A stretch of DNA of 5,528 nt from Acetobacteraceae bacterium (GTDB lineage Bacteria > Pseudomonadota > Alphaproteobacteria > Acetobacterales > Acetobacteraceae): contig DAICYU010000309.1 of NCBI GenBank assembly GCA_027311485.1, positions 1-5,528 on the forward strand, read 5' to 3'. Positions 1-5,288 of this stretch are shown here, one piece after another. Below the pieces are notes generated by a model, which saw only the letters and a list, made by a program, of their open reading frames with translations, did not search any database and was not told where the DNA came from. The stretch's first letter is position 1, and each line of letters begins with the position of its first letter. A program made the position numbers and the translations under genes.

Positions 1-19
1 TCGTCGCCTGCTGATCCAT
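1..19 (-). CDS. 5' end of a minus-strand gene leaving the window (start codon and six codons)
   Basis: On the minus strand an ATG at 19-17 is preceded by a strong Shine-Dalgarno sequence, GGAGGT, at 30-25, five bases upstream. The visible codons read M-D-Q-Q-A-T and then run off the edge. The good SD and spacing are the only support, because six codons cannot identify a product. A competing minus-strand frame is open from an ATG at 197-195 to the edge but lacks an SD. The gene would be read in the same direction as ppa, about 300 bp downstream of it. Confidence 0.4.
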
Positions 20-326
20 CGAACACCTCCAACTCAAAGATTGCCTCTGGGTGTCCACCGAAACCAAGGAAGATCAGGCACCTGAGCGGCCACGAAGCAG
101 ACACCGCAAGGCAACATACCCCGCGCAAACGCCCCCCAATGGCGGGCGGAGGAACGTCGTGTGCGAAAACGGCCTTAAACGAACTCACATCAGCCATATG
201 ATCGCGCCAGAACGAAAATTAGATCGAAGTCGGCACGATCAGACTGGCGTGTGAGAAATGCGGGCTAGACATCGTAGACGCAAGCCGCGAGCGCTAATAG
301 GCGCTCGTGGACCCACGTCGGGATGC
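20..326. other. Intergenic stretch without a convincing gene
   Basis: This stretch separates the ppa stop from the probable gene start at 19. Short open frames exist on both strands, but none has a ribosome binding site together with a recognisable protein pattern. Their translations are rich in Arg, Pro and Ser, as expected of chance frames. The minus-strand frame from 197 to the edge is the longest candidate and encodes nothing I recognise. The stretch probably carries the end of the ppa transcript and the leader of the next gene. No tRNA or convincing promoter was seen. Confidence 0.5.
288..307 (-). terminator. Possible weak stem-loop terminator after ppa
   Basis: CGAGCGC (288-294) pairs perfectly with GCGCTCG (301-307) around a 6-base loop, about 20 bp beyond the ppa stop codon. 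The stem has seven pairs and is GC-rich. No T-run follows it on the minus strand, so it is not a canonical intrinsic terminator. It may act weakly, protect the 3' end of the mRNA, or be incidental. Confidence 0.3.
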
Positions 327-863
327 TTAAGCCTTGATCGTCTGCGCCCGCTCGACTGCTTCCATGATCAGCGCCTTAGCCTCTGCCGCATCACCCCAAC
401 CCTCAACCTTGACCCACTTTCCGGTCTCCAGGTCTTTGTAGTGCTCAAAGAAGTGCTGGATCTGATCAAGAGTGATCTTCGGTAAATCCGTATGAGTGTG
501 CACGTTAACATACCGCTGGGTTAGCTTTGGCGTTGGTACGGCAATAATCTTTTCGTCCTTGCCGCTCTCATCCATCATCCTCAGAACACCTACAGGTCGC
601 ACGTTAATGATAGCACCGGGCGCAATTGGACGGGTATTCGCCACCAGCACATCGATCGGGTCTCCATCATCCGACAATGTGTGCGGCACAAAACCGTAGT
701 TTCCTGGATATCGCATCGGCGTGTACAGAAAGCGATCAACAACCAGAGTGCCGGCTTCTTTGTCCATCTCGTACTTGATTGGCTCGCCGCCGATAGCGAC
801 TTCAATCACGACATTGATGTCTTCTGGAGGATTTTTACCGATTTTGATGGCATTCAAGTTCAT
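327..863 (-). CDS. ppa: Inorganic pyrophosphatase, family I
   Basis: This 178-residue cytoplasmic enzyme hydrolyses pyrophosphate to two phosphates with Mg2+, driving PPi-releasing reactions such as nucleic acid and UDP-sugar synthesis. The family I signature is intact: D66-G-D68-P-I-D71 for metal binding, with D103 and K105 in the KDEK motif. E21, K30, R44 and Y56 match the positions of active-site residues in E. coli Ppa. Length is normal for the bacterial enzyme. The ATG at 863-861 has an AAGGA Shine-Dalgarno at 875-871, seven bases upstream, which supports this start. An IS5-family element begins just upstream and separates ppa from murA, with which it was presumably co-transcribed. Transcription must now come through the element or from a promoter I could not recognise. 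The coding sequence itself is undamaged. Confidence 0.97.
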   Translation of the reverse strand: MNLNAIKIGKNPPEDINVVIEVAIGGEPIKYEMDKEAGTLVVDRFLYTPMRYPGNYGFVPHTLSDDGDPIDVLVANTRPIAPGAIINVRPVGVLRMMDESGKDEKIIAVPTPKLTQRYVNVHTHTDLPKITLDQIQHFFEHYKDLETGKWVKVEGWGDAAEAKALIMEAVERAQTIKA

Positions 864-870
864 GGCTTTG

Positions 871-875
871 TCCTT
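871..875 (-). promoter_or_regulatory. ppa ribosome binding site rebuilt by the IS target duplication
   Basis: The minus strand reads TAAGGACAAAGCC and then the ppa ATG. The AAGGA core lies at 875-871, with its two leading A's inside the TTAG duplication (874-877). In the uninterrupted arrangement the TAA would also have been the murA stop codon. The duplicated target bases therefore restore the ppa SD after insertion. Confidence 0.75.
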
Positions 876-877
876 AG
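874..877. repeat. Target-site duplication of the IS5-family element, ppa-side copy
   Basis: TTAG here matches TTAG at 1738-1741 on the other side of the element. On the minus strand it reads CTAA, which fits the YTAR-type target of the IS5 group. A 3-bp TTA duplication is the alternative reading, but it puts the terminal repeats out of register by one base. Confidence 0.8.
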
Positions 878-894
878 AGCGTGTTATGCACTCT
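878..894. repeat. Left terminal inverted repeat of the IS5-family element
   Basis: These 17 bases match the reverse complement of 1721-1737 at 14 of 17 positions. The transposase TAA stop codon (886-884) lies inside this repeat. Confidence 0.8.
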
Positions 895-1693
895 GCATGA
901 AGTCAGCGGTTCGTGCCAACATGAGGCATACGAACGCTACTATATGCAGCCCGGCGAGAGTTGAAGCATATACTTCATAATCCTTGACTAATCGGCGAAA
1001 TCTCGTTGCCCATCCGAACGATCGCTCGACGATCCAGCGTCTTGGCAACAGAACAAAGCCCCGCTTCGCCTCGGACAATTTCACTACGTGTAACTCGATG
1101 CCCTGTGCGCGGGCGGCATCCACCGCGCTTTCGCCGGTATAGCCCTGGTCGACGTAGGCCAGCGTCACGTTCTCACCCGTGACGTCCTGGACAGCTTCGG
1201 CGAGCCGGCCGACTTCCTCACGATCCCCGACATCGGCGGGCGTGACATGCAAGGCCAGCAGATGGCCCAGCGTATCGACGGCCATGTGTACCTTCGAGCC
1301 TCGCTTGCGCTTGGCTCCGTCATATCCAGCACGAGCACCGCTTTCGGGCGCGGATCGCAGCATTCGGCTGTCGATCACCGCGGCGGTTGGGTCACCTGAA
1401 CGTCCTGCCGCCATCCGCACCGCGGCCCGCAGATCTTGCGCCAAAGTCTCGAAACAGCCCGCCGCCAGCCAGCGTTGGGTTTGCTGGTAAACCGCCGACC
1501 ACGGCGGCAAATCGTACGGCATCGCCCGCCATGCGATGCCGTACCGGACCACGTAGCGCAGACCATTGAAGAGCTCCCGTAGCGGATAATCTCGCTGCGG
1601 CGCCTCCTCGGTCATCAGCGTCAGGTATGGGACTACCAACGACCATTCGTCGTCGGAGACATCGGACGGGTAGGACGTACGATCATGGGTCAT
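884..1693 (-). CDS. IS5-family DDE transposase
   Basis: This 269-residue transposase catalyses strand cleavage and transfer for its own element. The DDE triad is visible as D108 in VIDSRM, D182 in YVDQGYTG and E223 in the WIVERSFGW motif. The last motif, with its conserved R and following aromatic residues, is typical of IS5-type enzymes. The N-terminal 80 residues (SDDEW, then NGLRYVVRYGIAWRAMP) match the DUF4096-like domain of IS402/IS427-type transposases. It is a single uninterrupted frame of ordinary length, with no sign of programmed frameshifting. The ATG at 1693 lies about 45 bp inside the element, and the stop codon falls within the opposite terminal repeat. It reads in the same direction as murA and ppa, so operon transcription would pass through it in the sense orientation. 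Confidence 0.93.
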   Translation of the reverse strand: MTHDRTSYPSDVSDDEWSLVVPYLTLMTEEAPQRDYPLRELFNGLRYVVRYGIAWRAMPYDLPPWSAVYQQTQRWLAAGCFETLAQDLRAAVRMAAGRSGDPTAAVIDSRMLRSAPESGARAGYDGAKRKRGSKVHMAVDTLGHLLALHVTPADVGDREEVGRLAEAVQDVTGENVTLAYVDQGYTGESAVDAARAQGIELHVVKLSEAKRGFVLLPRRWIVERSFGWATRFRRLVKDYEVYASTLAGLHIVAFVCLMLARTADFMQSA

Positions 1694-1720
1694 CCGACTC
1701 CATTAGACCGTGTCTCAGAA

Positions 1721-1737
1721 AAAGTACATAACACCCT
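1721..1737. repeat. Right terminal inverted repeat of the IS5-family element
   Basis: The partner of the repeat at 878-894. Its outer end abuts the TTAG copy that contains the murA stop codon. Confidence 0.8.
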
Positions 1738-1741
1738 TTAG
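1738..1741. repeat. Target-site duplication of the IS5-family element, murA-side copy
   Basis: TTAG, identical to 874-877. Its first three bases are the complement of the murA TAA stop codon, so the insertion leaves the MurA C-terminus unchanged. Confidence 0.8.
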
Positions 1742-3000
1742 CCAGGAATTCGTTCGATGTCAGCTCCGCACAGCGCAAGCTTCTGCTCCACCGCTTCATA
1801 CCCGCGATCTAGATGATAGACGCGGTTAACGATTGTTTCGCCGTGTGCGGCAAGTCCTGCCAGAATTAACGAGAGCGAGGCGCGAAGATCTGTCGCCATA
1901 ACCGGTGCGCCTGAAAGGCTCGAAACACCGCGAACGATAGCCGAGGCACCGTGCACATTGATTCGAGCGCCCATCCGATTTAGTTCTGGTACGTGCATGA
2001 AGCGATTCTCAAAAATCGTTTCGGTCACCATGGAAGCACCTTCTGCAACGGACATGAGCGCCATGTATTGAGCCTGCATGTCGGTGGGAAAGCCTGGATA
2101 AGGTTCGGTCATTACGTCAGCGCCATGCAACCCGTTCAAGCGCTTCACCAGCAGGCCATCCGCTTCCTCCAGAATCTCCACTCCGGCCTCGCGTAAAACG
2201 CGGACCGTAGCGCCCAAATGATCCTGACGGGCACCGCGCAAAAACACCGATCCGCCGGATATGGCTGCGGCGCATGCATAGCTACCGGTCTCGATCCGAT
2301 CGGGGATGATCGTGTGCTCGGCGCCGTGCAAGCGCTGGACGCCCTCAATGACAAGCGTGTCGCTCCCGATACCCTCGATCCGTGCGCCCATTGCGACCAG
2401 GCATGTGGCAAGATCGGCAACCTCTGGCTCACGCGCAGCGTTCGCCAGCACTGTTCGACCATCTGCCAGCACGGCGGCCATTAGCAAATTCTCGGTCGCA
2501 CCGACAGAAACAAAAGGGAAGACGATGTTTGCGCCTCGCAGGCGGCCTGTTGTCTTTCCGTCAATGTAGCCAGCGTCGAGATCGAAGCGCGCGCCCATCT
2601 GCTCCAGACCTTTTAAGTGCAGGTCAATGGGCCTCGTTCCAATCGCGCAGCCTCCCGGCAGGGAGACCCGGGTCTCGCCGGCTCGCGCAAGCAGCGGACC
2701 TAGCACCAGAACGGATGCGCGCATCTTACGCACGATGTCATATGGAGCCTCAGAATTACGGATCGTGCCCCCGAGGGACAGGATGCGCCCGTCGTCGGAG
2801 AGGGGCTCTACCACAATCCCGTGCTGCTCCAGCAGCAGGCTCATAGTTTGAATATCAGCCAGGCGCGGCACGTTGGATAGGATCAGGCGCTCATCGGTCA
2901 ACAGGCCGGCGGTCATCAACGGCAAAGCAGCATTCTTTGCACCACCGACCTGAATAGTTCCGGACAGTGGATTGCCACCACAAATACGAATACGATCCAT
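1738..3000 (-). CDS. murA: UDP-N-acetylglucosamine 1-carboxyvinyltransferase (MurA)
   Basis: This 420-residue cytoplasmic enzyme transfers enolpyruvyl from phosphoenolpyruvate to UDP-GlcNAc, the first committed step of peptidoglycan synthesis. The N-terminal GGAKNAALP motif holds K22 and N23. C118 in PGGCAIGTRPID is the catalytic loop cysteine targeted by fosfomycin in sensitive enzymes, so classic Cys-to-Asp resistance is not expected. D307 in FPTDMQAQ is the general-base position, and R373 and R399 match further active-site arginines. Length is essentially that of E. coli MurA (419). The ATG at 3000 follows the dcd stop by 8 bp; only a weak AAG-type SD overlaps that stop, so translational coupling to dcd is plausible. 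The TAA stop lies in the IS5 target duplication, with the element immediately downstream. Confidence 0.97.
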   Translation of the reverse strand: MDRIRICGGNPLSGTIQVGGAKNAALPLMTAGLLTDERLILSNVPRLADIQTMSLLLEQHGIVVEPLSDDGRILSLGGTIRNSEAPYDIVRKMRASVLVLGPLLARAGETRVSLPGGCAIGTRPIDLHLKGLEQMGARFDLDAGYIDGKTTGRLRGANIVFPFVSVGATENLLMAAVLADGRTVLANAAREPEVADLATCLVAMGARIEGIGSDTLVIEGVQRLHGAEHTIIPDRIETGSYACAAAISGGSVFLRGARQDHLGATVRVLREAGVEILEEADGLLVKRLNGLHGADVMTEPYPGFPTDMQAQYMALMSVAEGASMVTETIFENRFMHVPELNRMGARINVHGASAIVRGVSSLSGAPVMATDLRASLSLILAGLAAHGETIVNRVYHLDRGYEAVEQKLALCGADIERIPG

Positions 3001-3008
3001 TAGAGTTC

Positions 3009-3563
3009 TTACATCCGAGGAGGAGAAACGCCCTTCTGGCCTTGATACTTGCCGGCCTTGTCAGCGTAGCTGATCTCACAGGCTTCATTTCCCTGTAGGA
3101 ACAGGAACTGGCAGATGCCCTCATGGGCGTATATCTTGGCCGGTAGGGGGGTGGTGTTGCTGATCTCGATCGTCACCTGGCCTTCCCATTCCGGTTCCAG
3201 AGGGGTGACGTTCACAATGATGCCACAGCGCGCGTAGGTTGACTTACCCAAACATATGACCAGCACGTCACGCGGTATCCGGAAATACTCCACGGTATGG
3301 CCCAACGCGAAGCTGTTCGGCGGGATGATACAAACATCCGTTTTCCGATCTACGAAGCTGGTAGGGGAGAAAGCCTTTGGATCGACAACAGCCGAGTCGA
3401 TGTTGGTAAACACCTTAAAATCATTGGCAATACGGGCGTCGTAGCCGTAACTCGACAGACCGAAGCTAACGACGCCATCGCGCTTTTGAGCCTCGACGAA
3501 TGGATCAATCATGCCGCGTTCCCAAGCCATCCGGCGAATCCATCGGTCGTTCAGAACAGGCAT
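3009..3563 (-). CDS. dcd: dCTP deaminase
   Basis: This 184-residue cytoplasmic enzyme deaminates dCTP to dUTP, which dUTPase then converts to dUMP for dTMP synthesis. It belongs to the trimeric dUTPase/Dcd fold family. The GKSTYARCGI motif carries S108 and R112, equivalent to residues of the E. coli RSSLAR motif. E133 in VTIEISN corresponds to the catalytic glutamate (E138 in E. coli). Length and the TWIRRM-like N-terminus (here DRWIRRM) are normal for the proteobacterial monofunctional enzyme. A bifunctional deaminase/dUTPase is less likely given the proteobacterial pattern. The ATG at 3563 has GGAG eight bases upstream. It is the first gene of the dcd-murA-ppa set, and the second mobile element lies about 110 bp upstream. 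Confidence 0.96.
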   Translation of the reverse strand: MPVLNDRWIRRMAWERGMIDPFVEAQKRDGVVSFGLSSYGYDARIANDFKVFTNIDSAVVDPKAFSPTSFVDRKTDVCIIPPNSFALGHTVEYFRIPRDVLVICLGKSTYARCGIIVNVTPLEPEWEGQVTIEISNTTPLPAKIYAHEGICQFLFLQGNEACEISYADKAGKYQGQKGVSPPRM

Positions 3564-3673
3564 GGGTCGATCTCCAGCGCGATTTTGCGTGGTCTAGCCC
3601 GGAACAACCCCGCGCCGCAAACAGCTTATCACGCAGTCAGTGCGTTAGCCTTGGTAATGATGCGCTCCGCCAG
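3564..3673 (-). promoter_or_regulatory. dcd leader and probable operon promoter region
   Basis: This is what remains of the region upstream of dcd before the mobile element begins. A GGAG ribosome binding site lies at 3575-3572. A small inverted repeat, ACGCA-GTCAG-TGCGT, lies at 3631-3645, about 70-80 bp upstream of the start codon, and could be an operator or be incidental. I found no clear -35/-10 pair. If the operon promoter is native it should lie in these 110 bp or have been displaced beyond the element. Confidence 0.4.
3657..3673. repeat. Left copy of the 16-17 bp target duplication of the ISNCY/IS1202-like element
   Basis: ATGATGCGCTCCGCCAG is repeated exactly at 5195-5211 in the same orientation, directly outside the two ends of the element. 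The first A may belong to the right terminal repeat, which would make the duplication 16 bp. From memory, one subgroup of IS1202-like elements makes duplications of about 15-18 bp, which fits. Confidence 0.8.
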
Positions 3674-3677
3674 TGTC

Positions 3678-3727
3678 GGTAGCACACGGTATGTCCGGTT
3701 TAGGTAGCACACGATCTGTCCGGTGAG
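3678..3727. repeat. Two 25-bp tandem subterminal repeats in the left end of the IS1202-like element
   Basis: 3678-3702 and 3703-3727 match at 20 of 25 positions, each built as GGTAGCACACG, a variable trinucleotide with central T, then TGTCCGGT. The right end carries one clear inverted copy of this unit. These repeats are plausible transposase binding sites arranged asymmetrically. Confidence 0.7.
3692..3722. repeat. Left inner inverted repeat of the IS1202-like element
   Basis: Begins TGTCCGGTTTA and matches the reverse complement of 5146-5176 at 27 of 31 positions, with the first 11 bases identical. Confidence 0.85.
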
Positions 3728-3739
3728 ACTATCGCCCTT

Positions 3740-3749
3740 GGAAGGGGGG
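3740..3749 (+). promoter_or_regulatory. Strong orphaned ribosome binding site ahead of an ATA codon
   Basis: GGAAGGGGGG lies about five bases before ATA at 3755-3757. A purine-rich SD this strong with correct spacing and no standard start codon suggests that the ATA was formerly ATG. Confidence 0.55.
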
Positions 3750-3754
3750 CGAGG

Positions 3755-4934
3755 ATACGCCGGACGGAAGCGTTGCAAGGTGTGCGGCTAGTGATGTTCC
3801 GGGGTGTTTTTGGGCGGTATTCGTCGAACGAGTTGAACCAGATCGAGGCGGCGGAGCTGCTTGGGATCAGTGAGCGAACCTTCCGGCGCTGGTGTCAGCG
3901 TTTTGGGGAAGGAGGCGAGGACGCGCTGTTGGACCGGCGGCTGGGCAAGGCGTCTGGCAAGCGCGTTCCGGTGGATCGTGCGGAAGAGGTGGAGAGATTG
4001 TATCGCACCCGCTACAGCGGCTTCACGGCGCGGCATTTCCACGAGCACCTTGTCCGCGACCACGGCTTTGTCTGGGGCTACACCTGGACCAAAGCGTTTC
4101 TGCAATCGAAGGGTTTGCTGCAACGGGCGCCGCGGCGAGGCGCGCACCGGCGCAAGCGGCCCAGGCGTCCGCTACCTGGGATGATGCTGCATCAGGACGG
4201 CTCGCGGCCCGCCTGGCTGGCGGGCCGCGAGCCGCTGGACTTGATTGTGACGATGGATGACGCGACGAACGAGATCTACTCGGCGTTCCTGGTGGCCGAG
4301 GAAGGCACAGCGTCGACGTTCCAGGCGTTGCTGGAAGTGTTCGGCAAGCACGGGCTGCCGCTGAGCCTCTACACCGATCGCAGGAGCCATTACTTCCTGA
4401 CCCCGGAGGCGGGCGGTCCGGTCGATCGCAAGCGCCTGACGCAGGTTGGGCGGGCGCTGGCGCATCTGGGTGTCGAGCACATAGCGGCCTATTCGCCGGA
4501 GGCGCGCGGGCGCTCTGAGCGTCTATTCCAGACCTTGCAGGACCGTCTGGTGAAGGAGTTGGCGCTGGCCGGGATTGAGACGGTGGAGGCGGCGAACCGG
4601 TTCATCCGGGAGACATACGTGCCCGGGCACAATACCCCGGTTCATGGTAAAGCCGGGGCAGGAGGGGTCGGCGTTCGTCGCCATACCTGGCGTGGATCTG
4701 GGGGAGATTTTGTGCATCCAGGAGGAGCGTCAGGTCGATCGCGACAACACGGTCGTGTATCGCAACTTGAAGCTACAGATACCACCATCGCCGCTGCGGC
4801 CCCACTTCGTGAAGGCACGCGTGAAGGTGAGGCAATACCATGATGGTTCGCATGCGATCTTCCATGGTCCTTGCTGCCTGGGGCGTTACGACAGCGCCGG
4901 TCAACTGACGGACGTTGTCAAGGAAGCCGCGTGA
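3755..4934 (+). pseudogene. ISNCY-family (IS1202-like) DDE transposase, frameshifted and probably without its start codon
   Basis: The first frame carries a helix-turn-helix (IEAAELLGISERTFRRWCQRF), a basic linker and an rve-like core. Numbering from TTG 3773, the acidic residues are D142 in MMLHQDGSR, D202 in LYTDR and E249 in GRSERLF. After N287 (4631-4633) the frame goes wrong. The next frame, from CGG at 4638, continues the family's C-terminus (RFMVKPGQEGSAFVAIPGV, later HFVKARVKVR and HAIFHGP) to TGA at 4932-4934. Removing one C from the CCCC run at 4635-4638 restores a 392-residue protein. The family usually begins MRRxEALQGVR; here the frame reads IRRTEALQGVR, with ATA (3755) in place of ATG. 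TTG 3773 and ATG 3794 are weaker alternative starts. TDRR replaces the usual TDRG beside the second aspartate. Programmed frameshifting is an alternative, but the site lacks a slippery A-run. Confidence 0.85.
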
Positions 4935-5027
4935 AGGCCCGTTCTGTCCCGAGCGTCGCACCGTGCTCAGGGCCCTCCAGGACGCTTCGCGCCGCTGACG
5001 CGACGGTCGAGCGGGCCATCCTTGACC

Positions 5028-5057
5028 GCCCTTGCGCGCGATACGCGCGACAAGGGC
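5028..5057. repeat. Strong hairpin in the 3' part of the IS1202-like element
   Basis: GCCCTTGCGCGCG (5028-5040) pairs with CGCGCG plus CAAGGGC (5044-5057) around a 3-base ATA loop, giving 13 pairs with one bulged A at 5050. It lies about 95 bp after the transposase stop. No T-run follows on either strand, so it is not a textbook terminator. It may limit transcription through the element or be a structural part of it. The surrounding 4935-5145 holds no convincing gene. Confidence 0.6.
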
Positions 5058-5145
5058 AGGTCGGCTCCGGGAAATGGTCCTGACAGTTTCACCAGGAAAT
5101 GGCTGTTGGCGACACCGCTCCACCAGCAGACAGAACAGGAACGAG

Positions 5146-5176
5146 CGGCCACATCGTGTGATACATAAACCGGACA
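5146..5176. repeat. Right inner inverted repeat of the IS1202-like element
   Basis: Ends TAAACCGGACA and mirrors 3692-3722 at 27 of 31 positions. Confidence 0.85.
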
Positions 5177-5194
5177 AGTTAATTAGCTATCGAC

Positions 5195-5211
5195 ATGATG
5201 CGCTCCGCCAG
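5195..5211. repeat. Right copy of the 16-17 bp target duplication
   Basis: Exact copy of 3657-3673 in the same orientation, immediately after the right end of the element. Confidence 0.8.
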
Positions 5212-5288
5212 CGGGGCAGGCTGTCCGGCGGCTATTAACTGAGCTGGTCCTCGGAATTTGGACGGGCTCTAAGCTCGACTTTGGCCGA

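Larger units (their letters stand above)
878..1737 (-). mobile_element. Complete IS5-family insertion sequence, 860 bp
   Basis: The element carries one intact transposase gene on the minus strand. It is bounded by imperfect terminal inverted repeats: AGCGTGTTATGCACT on the left and, on the opposite strand at the right, AGGGTGTTATGTACT, 13 of 15 identical. A 4-bp TTAG duplication lies outside each end. The length is typical of small IS5-family members. All parts are intact, so it could still be mobile, and the perfect duplication suggests a fairly recent insertion. The subgroup (IS5, IS427 or IS1031) is uncertain without a database comparison. Confidence 0.9.
3674..5195 (+). mobile_element. 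ISNCY/IS1202-like insertion sequence, about 1.52 kb, probably inactive
   Basis: The ends were set from the flanking direct repeat and from matching termini. The left end starts TGTCGGTAGC, and the right end reads TGTCGATAGC on the opposite strand. Further in, a stronger inverted repeat pairs 3692-3722 with 5146-5176. Between them lies one transposase gene with a frameshift and a lost start, followed by about 230 bp without a gene. The outermost 18 bp are only partly alike at the two ends, so the boundary could be a base or so off. The perfect duplication shows insertion at this place rather than rearrangement, while the damaged transposase implies it cannot move without help in trans. Confidence 0.8.

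Noticed and set aside
1..197. Minus-strand open frame from an ATG at 197-195 to the left edge
   Set aside because: It has no Shine-Dalgarno and no recognisable protein pattern, and it competes with the better supported start at 19-17 in another frame.
51..485. Plus-strand open frames at 51-254 and 258-485
   Set aside because: The first lacks a good ribosome binding site and is biased toward Arg/Pro/Ser. The second partly overlaps ppa in antisense and looks like a shadow frame.
2382..2846. 154-codon plus-strand frame inside murA
   Set aside because: murA on the opposite strand is unambiguous with all catalytic motifs, so this is an antisense shadow.
3692..5176. TGTCCGGTTTA inverted repeats as the true ends of the second element
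   Set aside because: No duplication flanks these positions, whereas ends 18 bp further out are flanked by a perfect 16-17 bp repeat and themselves match.
4773..5177. 134-codon minus-strand frame over the end of the IS1202-like element
   Set aside because: It overlaps the conserved C-terminus of the transposase in antisense and ends at the terminal repeat. Its composition is that of a chance frame in GC-rich DNA.
5177..5240. AGTTAATTAGC (5177-5187) nearly inverted as GCTATTAACT (5231-5240)
   Set aside because: One arm lies inside the element and the other in the flanking DNA beyond the target duplication, with a one-base gap in the match. It is most likely coincidence rather than a terminal repeat.
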